Assembly (NCBI GenBank): GCA_905182995.1
Contig: CAJJDP010000109.1
Span: 248,001-312,000 of the forward strand
DNA length: 64,000 nt
Direction of reading: 5' to 3'
Source: Paramecium octaurelia
Lineage: Eukaryota > Ciliophora > Oligohymenophorea > Peniculida > Parameciidae
Part shown: piece after piece, positions 1 to 10,815 of the stretch
Numbering within the stretch: the first letter of the stretch is position 1
How the letters are laid out: each line of letters opens with the position of its first letter
Translations under genes and position numbers: made by a program
Notes under the pieces: generated by a model
Told to the model about the DNA's origin: nothing
What the model saw: only the letters and a program-made list of their open reading frames with translations
Databases searched by the model: none

Positions 1-17
1 AATTTAGTTTTATTAAT

Positions 18-915
18 TCATTCTTCATAAATTCCTTTGTCCTGCAATTCTTTAATGTAATTAGATATGGTTAGACTTATGGATTGATTACGCTATTTGA
101 GAAGCTTGTATAGAGCAGAGTTGGAATTCTTATAGATGCTAGGGAATTGTAATCGTTATGTATTGGGTTCTGTGTTTTTCTAGACACTTTGATATCTTTG
201 GATGTTTCTATTGCAAGTAGTAGATGCGTTATCGATGTTGATTTCATCATAATTTCTGATATTTTTCTTTATGATTTCACTTTTATCATAATGGGAAATA
301 ACATCATGAAAAGAAAGTCGATCTTTTTTATCAATAATAATTCTAAGTTCTTACTTTTTATCAGATTAATGTAGAGAATTGGATTCACTTCGCATAACTC
401 TTTTAATTTTATTCCTCTTAACTGCTGCAAGTTGAATCATTTCAACCCTTTTGCTTAATAAAATGGGAGACTTTTCAATCTCTTTACCTATACAAAAGAG
501 CTTCATGTCCAAAAACCGTTTGACAGCACACTTCAATGCAATTTTGGTGAGATCTATCAAATGCTGTATGAGACATAGAAATATCTGCTACTTGGAATTG
601 TGAAGTAATTCATTGTACAATGTGTCACTTTTTTGCACGAAACCAAAATGTTAGTACAACTCTATGAACACTTTGCTGGTGGAAGTGAGAGTGATTTCAC
701 TAAATCGTGTCTTAACTAATGTTATCGTGTACATCAAATCCTGGCGCAATTATTTTAAATATTTGTTTTGCTCCTTCTTGGAATTGAGCTAAATCCTATT
801 GTGTCAATTTACGAAATTAATAGAGCGAACTCATGATGTCAGCCTCTTAGATTTACCGAAGTTTCTCTCTATACTCTACATTATAATCAAGATTACTAAT
901 TTGTTTTATTGCCAT
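18..915 (-). CDS. Unrecognised 290-aa protein
   Basis: I do not recognise the family. Reading TAA/TAG as Gln, the frame starts at the ATG at 915 (MAIKQISNLDYNVEY) and ends with TGA at 18-20. One 25-nt intron is needed at 676-700 (donor GTGAAA, acceptor CAG). Removing it gives 291 codons and joins two good frames. The first exon carries a Q-rich helical stretch. The middle has a hydrophobic helical run near FLCLIQHLIDLTKIALK. The C-terminal third is basic and polar (many N, K, S and Q). No signal peptide or catalytic motif is obvious. The non-GTA donor is unusual, so the splice is inferred from frame continuity only. Function unknown; it could be a helical scaffold protein. Confidence 0.7.
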
Positions 916-2266
916 ACTATTATTGTAGATATTCTAAATGTCTGAAACCCTCTCCTTCATTATATCAATTATTATCATTTATTAATATATATAAATCTAA
1001 TACACTCATCAATCAATCTCAAACAGCATTCCCATCTCATCTACAAGAATAAATCTACTCCTCAAATCCACTTCTCTATACTTCTCCAAAGGAATAATCA
1101 AAAATCAGAAAATCATTTGAAAAATACTTACCAAAATTAAATAAATCTATTTATCAAAAAAGTGACAAGTTTATGATAAACATTCATATCAAAAGTAGAG
1201 CTATTCTTCAAATAAGTATTATTTCATTTTTGGATTACTTATGTTTTCACTTAAATTCTAAGGTTTTACTAGTAGATTAAAGTCTTTTGCTAATTCAACA
1301 TACTTTATTTTCCATTAAACAATTTGAATTAAGGAGGAATTGTCTAAGAATGAGCTTTTATTTATGAATCAACAATAATAGCTTACATTTATTTAAATCT
1401 ATACATTCATACAATAGAATTAATACATCTAATCAAGGCAACAAATATTTTGTAAAATTAGAAAGAAATCAGCACCTAATTTGTTAAAATAGAAATAGAA
1501 AATATTGTATTTTAAAAAAAGTATATTATAAATTAAATCATATTACACTTATGTGTCTTTGATAAATAATATCTCACGACATTTGTATAATTTAACATAA
1601 GCGAATAAAGTAAGCGTGTATGTTTAGATGATAATTTAGAGTATTATTCAAATATAATTTCTAAATCAAAGAAATTGATATTAAAATTCATATCAAATGA
1701 ATCTATAAATGGAAACAAAAATTTGAGATGAAAATTACAAATTTCATTGATTTCAAATGTAATATTATATCACTTAAATTGATTCTTCTCATTCCTTAAT
1801 AAATTTTATATTATATTCAGAAAAACGAATTTCCTAATATCCTTTTTTGTATTCTCCTCATTTCTTCCAATTTGAAGGTTTAGTATGTCATTTACTATTA
1901 TCTTAATTTTGGAACCATAATCTCTAATTACTTCTAATAGTTTTCTACTAAACAATCATTAAATGCGATATTTACTAGATTGATTTCTTAATATTAGATG
2001 CTGGATATTTTTGATTAAATTTATTATGCTCATTTAACTAGATATCCAAAATTATATATAAATGACGTTATTGAAACAAATTGAGAGAACAAGTTAATTT
2101 GTAGTTAAGATGGTTTGGTAATACTAGAATTAGAATTTAAATCAGCAAGTAATGAATTTTATGTCATTGAAATGACAGAATGTAAAAGTGTTTGTTCATG
2201 AATATTGTATTGAACTTAATCTAATACTTTTATCATTTAAGTATTAGTGGAACATAATTTAAATTA
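916..2266. other. Gene-poor stretch with a broken plus-strand reading frame
   Basis: No convincing gene. On the plus strand a frame runs from about 1162 to a TGA near 1678, with one further in-frame TGA near 1333. It reads as plausible protein (for example around LINNISRHLYNLTQANK). A second short open piece ends near 2201. With a single stop codon, open runs of about 100 codons arise by chance in this AT-rich DNA, so this may be a decayed gene or nothing. The strand 961-1240 shows only AT-rich sequence. Confidence 0.3.
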
Positions 2267-2944
2267 ATGAAGAATATCTCAAATTTAGTTCAAGATGAAT
2301 CCCAAATCAATTAACTGAGAGTAAGTGCTCATCGGAAACACCCATCACCTCAGATTCAGATATATGACAAATTAAAGTATTCCATTCAAGGGGAGTGTTA
2401 GAAGAGTTATACTATTAAATTGAAGTCACCAACCTCTTGTGACAAGAAACTCTTTGAGTATAAGAATCAAAAGGATTTGGAATTATTAGTTTCTCTAGTT
2501 ATTTAACCATGTTTACATTTGGATAATTGCATTCATGAACAATTATATGATAAGAATTAGCAAGGTAAAACCTTTAGATAGGTATGTGAATTCAGATCGG
2601 ATTGGACTAAGAAAATAAAGAAGGCTGAGAGATATTTTGAAAACTCAATTCAACATAAAAAAGTGTAACAAATACAATGCTAAAATAATGATTAATTTAA
2701 AATTATTATTCTTGAGGCTATTAATAATAAATAGGGAGCCTTAAAAATGATGATTGACAAATCTAAGAAAGAATCATAATTCATTGAATATGCCAAGAGA
2801 TTTGCAATTCAACAGAGACAAAGAATGGATTATAGTGAATCGTTGTTGACTTAATTTGAGGATGTCCAAAATAGAAAGAAGTATACCCATCCACCTTCGT
2901 TCTGGTCAATTCTTGATTGCTCTTGCAATGCTACTGTGCTGTGA
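2267..2944 (+). CDS. Hypothetical basic helical protein, 225 aa
   Basis: This is a single-exon frame from ATG (MKNISNLVQDESQ) to TGA at 2942-2944. TAA/TAG occur throughout as Gln. The protein is rich in K, Q, E and D, with scattered Cys (for example QPCLHLDNC) and a C-terminal tail SILDCSCNATVL. No signal peptide, membrane span or known domain is seen. The C-terminal half is predicted helical by eye (NNKQGALKMMIDKSKKES). It lies 36 bp upstream of the next gene on the same strand. Probably a ciliate-specific protein of unknown function. Confidence 0.72.
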
Positions 2945-2980
2945 ATAATTTTTTAATTAATTAACCGTTGATTTATTATA

Positions 2981-4278
2981 ATGTCCAAACACTCTGAAAA
3001 GAAAACTAAAGTAGTAGAAAATCGATATGACCATCCTCAATCATACTATTAATCCTATGTTCCCACTCCATACATAGCTGCCACATATGAATAACCAACA
3101 GTGGTGATACCTCATATCCAAGGAACATAAATCATAACAGCAGAACCAACAGTAATTAGAGAGAGAAGAGTGGTGCAAGGAGAATCATAATTCATAAAAT
3201 AAGATCACGTGATCTAGGAATAGAATTGCTGCATGCCTTGTATGCCATGTGTCCCATGTTGTGACAAGGAGTAAAAGGTTGTTACAAGACAAGTAGTGTT
3301 GAAAGGTAAAGTTCATCATTATTCTTAGAGAAGTAACCAATTGTCTAAAATAGAAATGAGGATTACGAGAGGAAACTCGATGAAATAGAGAAATTGCACC
3401 TACAAGAAGTTAGGGAAATGGAATTAAAAATGTAATAACAATTAGAGCAATTGCAGAATTAAAAAGTGTAGGATGAATAATAACGACAATTATTAGATTT
3501 GAAATAATCACTCTTTGATATTAAACATCAATTAAGTTAAAGAGGTCAATAAACTCAACCTTAATAATAATAAACCTAAATCATCAATCCATATTAAATA
3601 GAGAAATTGGAAAACCAATTGGATAAGAAAAAGAAAAGAATTAAGGAGTTGAAACAAATCATAAATAACATCCAAATAGAACTTTAACAAAAGAGTAGTT
3701 AGATCTAGGATTTAGATCTCAGATTAAGACAACCGATTCCTCAGTAGGTAGTTCATGTTCCAGTGCCATAAGAGAATTATGAGTTGATTAATCAGGTAAG
3801 ATATTTAGAGTAGGAACGTAATGCATTGTTGAGAGAAATCGATTCCCTCAAATTCTCTAATTCAGAATTATCATCACTGTCTTTCAGAGAGGATCCCGAG
3901 AAGATCAGATTAAAATAAGATTACACTAGAATGATCAATGACTTTAGGTTTCTAGAATAAGAGAATATTAAGATGGCCACTATCATAGGATAAAAGGATG
4001 AGTTGATTAAATCTTTAGAATAACGAATCAGCATAGAATTGTCAAGACAGTCCATTTTACTTCAATAACAATCACCTTAGAGAGTTGTTCTTGAATAAAC
4101 TACTACTACTCGACCAATTTAGGCATAATATGTCATTGATTCATCCCAATCATTTCCTCCATAGCCAATTCATAAGCAATACATTATTTAAGATTAGCCT
4201 ATCCAAACTATCCAACCAACACTTTTACAATAATAATAATAATAATAAACACTGCCTAATGTGAAAATAATATCATGA
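2981..4278 (+). CDS. Q-rich coiled-coil protein with a Cys cluster, 424 aa
   Basis: ATG at 2981, one 23-nt intron at 3306-3328 (GTAAAG...TTAG), TGA at 4276-4278; 425 codons after splicing. The N-terminus (about 110 residues) is Pro/Tyr/Gln-rich. It is followed by a compact Cys cluster (NCCMPCMPCVPCCDKEQK), of the type seen in palmitoylated or metal-binding ciliate proteins. Residues from about 120 to 370 form a long coiled coil (heptad-like runs such as EKLENQLDKKKKRIKEL). The C-terminus is Q/P-rich, with six TAA codons in a row encoding polyglutamine near 4232-4249. A cytoskeletal or membrane-associated scaffold is likely; this is inference. Confidence 0.75.
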
Positions 4279-4391
4279 TCATTAAACATAAATATTATAT
4301 TATGATTGCTATAATATTTAATATGTTTTATAATCATTTCCATTATTAAAATATATGAGAATTTTAATTATATTCTAACACCAAAATTAAT

Positions 4392-4985
4392 TCATTTCTT
4401 GAGCAGTATTCTAAAAAGTTTTTACTGTGCTGAACTAAACTACGTCATATTTTTCACATCTTCATCCTCTCCACTCATCGGTCTCACTTCAATTCTACAT
4501 ATGGGAGATAATTTTGGAGACTGTATTCGAAAAAACCTTGCAGAATTTGATGATTTCAGTTGTTGACATTTTAAAGCCTTTTTGATCATCCTTTGATCAT
4601 AAATAGGACTTTCTAGCTTTAATCATAAAAGAAACACCAATTACCCCTATGTGTCATAGGACTCTATCTACTTTCTAGCCTCGATCTGATTTTCTAGGCA
4701 ATTAATTCTCTATTCTTTCCACCCATTTATACAAAAAATGACTCGTCATTGTGCATGTATCCTTATTATAACTTGAAACTTACTTCTATCTTTGAACTAT
4801 CCATTAGGTAGTTTTGTGATATCGATCATTTTCGTTGGAGGATCATCGTAGTCACTATCACAATCAACATGTTATTTCAAACCAAATGGTCTCATCCTTT
4901 CATATTAACAAAAAGCCAAGCTGATTTTGTTATCTGCAAAATATAAATCTAACTCAATATTATGACATACTCTATCTATCAACAT
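4392..4985 (-). CDS. Hypothetical protein, 179 aa, two introns
   Basis: Reads from ATG at 4985 (MLIDRVCHNIELDLYFADNK) to TGA at 4392-4394. Introns are 4762-4783 (22 nt, ends AAG) and 4613-4644 (32 nt, ends TAG). Splicing gives 180 codons in one frame. A short acidic stretch (HVDCDSDYDDPPTK) is followed by basic, polar sequence with several S-P and R-x-S sites (for example RIQSPKLSPICR). This suggests a phosphorylated, probably unstructured protein. It is convergent with the coiled-coil gene (113 bp between stops). No family recognised. Confidence 0.65.
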
Positions 4986-5935
4986 TGTACTTAGTCTTAA
5001 TTTAGTTATGCATAAAATATTAATTAATTTACAACCCCATCCAAATATTAGCAATAGTAGTGTGTGCACATTAAGTACTCTTCCTTATGGATAGACTTAA
5101 TTTCTCATGCCTCAGTGAAAGAGATTTCAGTTAATGCCTATATTATTTGATTATAGGATTTTAGTTCTTTTATTCTCATGGGAAATATATAAAAAAGTAG
5201 ACTATTTTGATATTGATTAATGGAGACAATTCATATGTTCTTTTAGAATTACATTAAGTCTCTGAAGAATAATTATAATTAGTGCAAATAATATCAATAA
5301 GAATATTAAGACTTTGATTCAAATATGATCTACTGAATTGTGCTGACATATAGTCTTCTGTAAGTAATAGGGATGATCATTACTATTGGATTAAAACCAA
5401 TTTTAGTTGTTCTTTATGTTAAGTATTATTTTTGGATCCTATCTAAAGGAGTCTCATAATAAAGTGCATAATTATCGAATTTATTATATCTATTGAGATT
5501 CATAAGATTGAATTACTCATTACTTGGATTGTAGAATATATAGTTTCACAATTAACAAATGATAAATAAGCTAGTGAAGATGTCATGTTCATTCATTCCT
5601 TATTATTGTATATGAATGACGGAAAATGAGAAGAATGAAGAGCAACTCTTAGTTGAAATGATATCTATTCCAGTACTTCTTACTTAAATCAAATTATTGG
5701 AATTAAAATAGAATATTAATGTATAATTTCAAGTCAAAAGACTACTACTTCTAACATATCAGGAGGGATGGAGTAAAAGTTGATACAATACTGAAACTAT
5801 AAATCGGATGCAACCCTGTTTTAGAAGGATAAAAGTGATACAAATACATTAAACAAATGAAAAGTTTGAATTGTTCTTTTCTTAAAATTGAATTATATTA
5901 TCGGCATCTTTTAATGTCCAAATGACCTATCAAAT
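4986..5935. other. Unresolved coding-like stretch, plus strand
   Basis: Between about 5087 and 5790 the plus strand has three protein-like frames in succession. One starts near ATG MDRLNFSCLSERDFSQ. A 90-codon run contains ITWIVEYIVSQLTNDKQ. A third holds LLVEMISIPVLLTQIK. They cannot be joined by clean GTA...AG introns; the changes of frame occur near 5330 and 5625. This is either a gene with introns I could not place or a decayed gene. The rest (4986-5080, 5800-5935) is AT-rich spacer. Confidence 0.3.
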
Positions 5936-6310
5936 TCAAAGTTATTTTACTTTGTATTCTTCAGCCAACGATATCATTACAATTATTGGAATAATATGAA
6001 ATTAATAGGTTTTGTTATCACTTTCTATTAATTAGAGATTCCTTTACGATATCATTATATCTGAAGTTATTATGGATTGAATCCTTAAAATAATCTTGTT
6101 TTAAAATTCTAAATCCCTTTACAAAATATTAATACTATATATTTTTTAACTCAAGTCTTTCTCTTCATAATTTTTCATATTATATTCATAATCTGTCATT
6201 TTTATGTGATCCTGCATCAGTATATTCTTCATAAAATTATTAGGTACAAATGTAGTCACCTTTTACTCATAATTAGGATCTTCTGATATATGGTATTTTA
6301 TTTTGCTCAT
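5936..6310 (-). CDS. Small hypothetical protein, about 124 aa
   Basis: The minus-strand frame starts at ATG 6310 (MSKIKYHISEDPNYEQ), a plausible cytosolic N-terminus, and runs to TGA at 5936-5938 (125 codons). An optional 27-nt intron with consensus ends (GTATTA...TTTAG) lies inside the frame and would shorten the protein by nine residues without changing phase. Met- and Asn-rich, no membrane span, no recognised motif. It lies 176 bp downstream of the methyltransferase stop on the same strand. Only the first 50 residues look convincingly protein-like; the 3' half could be in another frame. Confidence 0.45.
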
Positions 6311-6486
6311 TCATATCTCAAATTCAAATTCATGAATATATTTGTAGATTTGATTGATGTCTTTAACAAAATATTGGATGAGTGCATTAAACACTAATAT
6401 GTACAATAAAATATAAAATATATTCATAATTATTTTGAGTCTCTTATTGAATATCTATGAATATTTCTTAAGTCTGTATAATATAA

Positions 6487-7207
6487 TCAAATTCCAATGA
6501 CTTAAGCAGCAGTTTAACCTTGGTATCTATCCATTTTGCAAACATAGATGAAATGATAATTATTAAGATCTGTAGCATCGAATTCCAAGCTTTTAGTTCT
6601 GACATCAGGTTTATAAACTTTACTGTATGTCACCTTCCAATTATATTCTGACTTGCTTAGATATGGAAGTCTCTATTCAGGGAATCCATGGGAGACAACT
6701 ATATATACACCTGTGTCTTTTTTTAATGCTCTGTAGATGTGATTGATCACTTTTTTAGAATTCTAAGCTGAGTAGTCTCCACTTAGCACAGCATCCAATA
6801 GGCCTTTGTCGAAGACACAATCAAATGAATCATTTGCAAATGGCAATTCTCTCGCATCAGCCAAGACGACTATATATGGATCTAAGTGAATACATTAAAA
6901 ATGAGCAGGATAAGACTTATACTTCTCTTTCATGAATTCAATTACTGTTTTAGAGAAATCTAGATTAACAATCCATTGATAACCTTCTTTGTACATGTCT
7001 TCAGGAATATCTATAATTAATTAACTGAATAAGAATACTTGAATTGCCACATCCAATATTGAGAATACGACTGTTGTGATTGATGTATTGTGTAACAATG
7101 TCTTTTAAGTTATCATAATTTTAATACCATTCAAATGGTTTATCATTTCTAGAATAACATTACATAATACTCTGAATATCTTCTTTCCCAGTATTCTAGT
7201 TTGCCAT
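6487..7207 (-). CDS. EEF1AKMT4/METTL13-type class I methyltransferase, 222 aa
   Basis: SAM-dependent methyltransferase of the small seven-beta-strand family that includes EEF1AKMT4 and the METTL13 domain (protein lysine methylation in known members). Visible motifs: SAM-binding loop ILNIGCGNS; acidic end of strand 2 (NLDFSKTVIEFMKEKY); ADARELPF; and the family signature DSFDCVFDKGLLDAVL. The N-terminus has the usual FEWYQNYDNLKDIV lead-in. Introns: 7011-7038 (28 nt) just after the GxG loop, and a frame-preserving 24-nt intron at 6870-6893 that yields FQFVLADARELPF. Both end TAG. After splicing 223 codons, close to the family's usual size. The substrate here is unknown; eEF1A is only a guess from the family. 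It lies 36 bp from the stop of the ankyrin gene. Confidence 0.88.
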
Positions 7208-7243
7208 AATGGTTCTTCTGAATAGCTTCTTATTGTGATTTAT

Positions 7244-8652
7244 TCATAATTAATAATTATTGTAAATATTATTAAATTTCAATTTTGAATCTAAATTGGT
7301 ATTGGATTCATGCACACTAGACCCCTTGACTCTGGATGATTCAGTTGACTAACAATGTTCCAACTAATTCAGACATTCAAATTGATGCAACACCAAATGA
7401 TTTGATTGGAATTTTAACTTAGGATATCCGCAAATCAAAAAACTAAAATGAGAGAAGTAACTCAATCTTTGTATCTGTTGCATCAATTATGGCATTGGAA
7501 ATACAGCAGCATAATTTTTAATGTCATATTCTAACTTATTTGAAGTGAAGCGTTTCAAATTGTTGATCGCTTCTTAATTCTTTGGTTCTCCAAAGATGTT
7601 CGGAATCCCTTTCAATTTCTACATAGTTGAATATTTATATATACTATTCTGTAATCCTATATTGCATAAACCAAATCCTTCTTGATTTTCTTACTGGATT
7701 GTTCAAATTTAGATTCAATTGAAAAAAAGTCTTGTCTAAGAATCGGTATTGTGACGTTTAATTACTCCACGAATTATTGGATGTGCTTGGTGGGAAACTT
7801 ATCATTGCTCAAAGACAACAATAGTAACATACTTGTATAAAGCTCTTATTCTAGCGCATATCAAATAAGTACATCGTTTGATTCAAAAATTATATTCAAA
7901 GCATTTTCATAAAATCTTTCACATTATAAATAGTTGGGATTGAACTGTTTTAATTACACATGGTAGGTTAATGATACCTTTGGTCTAGTAACGAGAACAT
8001 CATTGGCCTCTCCTTATTTAATTGATTATTGGGAAACGTTCAAATTTTAAATTTTGTTTGCTTAAGTTGATTCATCATCATCGATGTCTTCAAGATCAAT
8101 TAAAAATCTCATAATTTATTGATTCTCGTATTTCTTGATCATTTTTAAATTAACTGGAGATTGTAATGCAAATCTCCTTGGCAATACTCCATCTAAATTC
8201 TCAGTGAATAATGAAACTTTCTCTTCCTAATGGTTAATTAAATGATTTACTATCAAGATTTCTATGATTTCATAATTGCTTTTAAGAACAGCCAAATGCA
8301 TTAATGATAGTCCTTATTATCCTGCTAGAACATGAAAATCGAATTATCCAATTTATTAGGCATAAATCACTGCTTTATTTTAATTATATCTCACAGCCAG
8401 ATGCAACGGTGTCCATTTCTCCTTGTCATGCTCATTTGGGTTTTCAAATTTCAGTAGCAGATTTGTTAATTTTTTGGCAAGTTCAGAATCCTAATGGAAA
8501 TGTTGAAACACTTGATGCAATAGATACTTCTCTTTTGGCCTTCCTCCTTTGTAATTTAAATTACTATTACCTTGCAAGAGATAATTCAAATCACTCAATC
8601 GGAATTCGTTATTTACAGGCTTAATATTCTCTATTTATTATAGTTTTTTCAT
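7244..8652 (-). CDS. Ankyrin-repeat protein, about 450-460 aa, with an in-frame TGA
   Basis: ATG at 8652 (MKKLQQIENIKPVNNEF), stop TGA at 7244-7246. Two recognisable ankyrin units lie at about residues 95-165: KWTPLHLAVRYNQNKAV and GLSLMHLAVLKSNYEIIEIL. An acidic linker follows (LIDLEDIDDDEST), then a novel C-terminal half of about 220 residues. Intron 7619-7644 (26 nt, TAG) is clear. An in-frame TGA at 7861-7863 interrupts the text between FESNDVLI and YALEQELYTSM. It can be removed by a 30-nt frame-preserving intron (GTACTT...AAGAG) with a poor acceptor, or it is a nonsense change. Ankyrin repeats normally bind protein partners; the partner is unknown. Confidence 0.75.
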
Positions 8653-8706
8653 TTGTAAAATATATAATTAATTATCTTTAACAGGTAATTTCATTTTATT
8701 TATTAA

Positions 8707-9498
8707 ATGCCAATATATTTTCTCTCTTTGCTAATTATTGCGAGTGGACAATGCATCGAGAATGTATATCTCCAAATTCCCAAATCAGTCTAGAAACAAT
8801 AATCAGAAACCGATATCGTAATAAGATTGGAAGGAGAATACATAATTGGTTATGGCGAGGATTTTAATATCAATGATAAATCTAAAATTCAAATACTCCA
8901 GTCTTCACTAATTTTCGGTCCCCAAAATTTTGAGATTTATTGTCCAGCTATCCATATGATTCCAGACGAAGAAGAAGCCAAATGCGAAATCATAGTAAAT
9001 ATGTATCAAATGAACACAACAGAAATCGATAACTTAGCCTTTGCTTAATTAGTTATTCCTGTTGAAACAAATAATAATATTCGAGAAAACCCTACTCTTC
9101 AAATCTAAAATAATTTCTAATTAAGATTGGTTGATTTGGCAGAACAATTGAAGGATGTCGAGTATTTTGTACAATATGAGAATTGTGGTAGAAAGATATT
9201 CATTCTGTCTGATTCCTTGCCAGTAACAGCAGAACAAATAGTAAATTTACAAAATTACTCTAAATCTTTGAACTCTACAGCTTAAACAGAGTCAATAACC
9301 CCATTACTCAAAGGTTTGATTAAGGTTGAAAATTTTACTGTTGATAAAAGATCTACTATACATCTAATTGCATTATTCACTATAATTTGTGGCGTCATTT
9401 TGTTAGCTTGCATTCGAGCATTCAAGAAGAGAGTTGAAGAAAACTCAACTTAGAATGAGGAGTTATTGAATCAATAAGAAATGAAAGTTTTAAAATGA
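8707..9498 (+). CDS. Type I membrane protein with luminal domain, 263 aa
   Basis: Single exon, ATG at 8707 to TGA at 9496-9498. The N-terminus MPIYFLSLLIIASGQC is a clear signal peptide. The following roughly 200-residue ectodomain is beta-rich and acidic, with several Cys and an N-x-T site. One membrane span near residues 212-234 (HLIALFTIICGVILLACIR) is followed by a short basic then polar cytoplasmic tail (AFKKRVEEN). The layout suggests a cargo-receptor-like or surface protein; I do not recognise the ectodomain. The ATG lies 54 bp from the divergent ankyrin start, so the two may share a promoter region. The stop is 27 bp from the convergent MORN gene. Confidence 0.8.
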
Positions 9499-9525
9499 TT
9501 AATTAAGATATAAAGTAATTTTAGT

Positions 9526-10800
9526 TCAATTTTATTTTGATGAAAGCATACCTCTATAATTCTGACTTTATTTTTCTTTCAATCCTATTTTAGTATTAAA
9601 TTTTCCGATGGTGCTGTCAAACTTTTAAGAAAACTCCTATTGATTATTATTTTTATAAATTGTCTTCGTAGTTGGCAGTGTTTAATTAATCACAGAATAC
9701 TTAGGAGAAGTCTGTTTACTATTTACTGAGTAATTGTTTTTACGTTAACTACTACTATTGGGTTCGCTATCTTGATTTGATTATCTGGTTGAATTGCTCC
9801 TCAATTTAATACTCATAACTGGCAATCTATTGATTTGATTCTTTAGTTTAGTTTCTTGAGAATGTCTAGTTATGTTAACCGTTTTATTCAAAGACGAGGA
9901 TTCAATCTAATGTTTGGTTGGTTTAGTCTAAGATAAATAGAGTGGAGGTTTAGAATTAGTAATATTGACTATATGTTTGGGACTTCTTTCTGGTTATGTG
10001 TTAATAGTGAGCTTATTTGTTTCAATATTCTCAAATAAATCATTATAAAATTTTCCTTTTTTTCTACTTCCATCTGCATATATCAACTCTCCTTCTCCGT
10101 TCTTTTTGTCATTTTGATAATAGCCCTTATAAGTGTAATTGGCACATCGATACTCACCATACCCGGATTTTAATCCATTCAAAAATTAACCGTGGAAATA
10201 TGCCCCACTTGAATAGAAATATTCTCCATCTCCATCTGGAGTTCCATTTTAATACATCCCAACATACCTATCTCCATTTGAAAACATTTCTTCACCGAAA
10301 CCGTGTTTCAAACATTCCTTAAACTCTCCCTGGTATTGTTCTCCATTAATCCATTTATGAATGCCTTAACCATGAGGCTTGTCATACGCCCATTAACCAC
10401 TATAACTATCTCCCTTTAATCCTACCCAGGTTCCATAACCATGTTTAAACCCGTTCAACCATTCCCCATCATAAGATTCTCCATTTCCCCAAATAAATTT
10501 TCCTAAGCCTTCTGGCCTACCATTTACATAACTTCCACAATAACTAGATTTAGATTAGAATATCTCTATCCCAAATCCATGTTTTCTATTGTTATTAAAT
10601 TCCCCTTCATAAATATGTCCTGATTTGGACCACAACACACCTTTCCCGTGCTTCTTTGAATTGAATACTTGCCCAAAATAAATCTTATCACTAGAAAGCA
10701 TAGTCTTAAAATTCTTTAACTCACTCAATTCTTCATATGAATACCCTTCTGTTACATTCTAATAGTTGAGTATACTTTACAAAGTTTGATTATCTATCAT
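9526..10800 (-). CDS. MORN-repeat protein, 424 aa
   Basis: Single exon, 425 codons, ATG 10800 to TGA 9526-9528. After about 45 N-terminal residues there are about ten consecutive MORN motifs of the form YxGxWxNGxxHGxGxx, for example ESYDGEWLNGFKHGYG, QYQGEFKECLKHGFGEE and YTYKGYYQNDKKNGEGEL. The last about 170 residues are Ser/Asn/Lys/Gln-rich and probably unstructured. MORN proteins commonly bind membranes or act as scaffolds in cilia and basal bodies of protists; that role here is inference. It is head-to-head with the tubulin ligase gene (15 bp between ATGs), consistent with joint expression during ciliogenesis. Confidence 0.9.
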
Positions 10801-10815
10801 TTTTAATTAATTTAT
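10801..10815. promoter_or_regulatory. 15-bp divergent intergenic spacer (possible shared promoter)
   Basis: Only TTTTAATTAATTTAT separates the two divergent start codons. Any core promoter must sit here or inside the coding sequences. No separate motif can be assigned by eye. Confidence 0.35.

Noticed and set aside
4231-4250. TAA microsatellite
   Set aside because: It is in frame in the coiled-coil gene and encodes polyglutamine with TAA codons; no need to invoke a noncoding repeat.
8304-8624. 106-aa plus-strand frame
   Set aside because: It lies antisense to the ankyrin gene, whose minus-strand frame carries clear ankyrin motifs; the plus frame has no domain.
10017-10322. 101-aa plus-strand His-rich frame
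   Set aside because: Antisense shadow of the MORN repeats; the composition is a by-product of reversed Gly/Asn/Glu codons.
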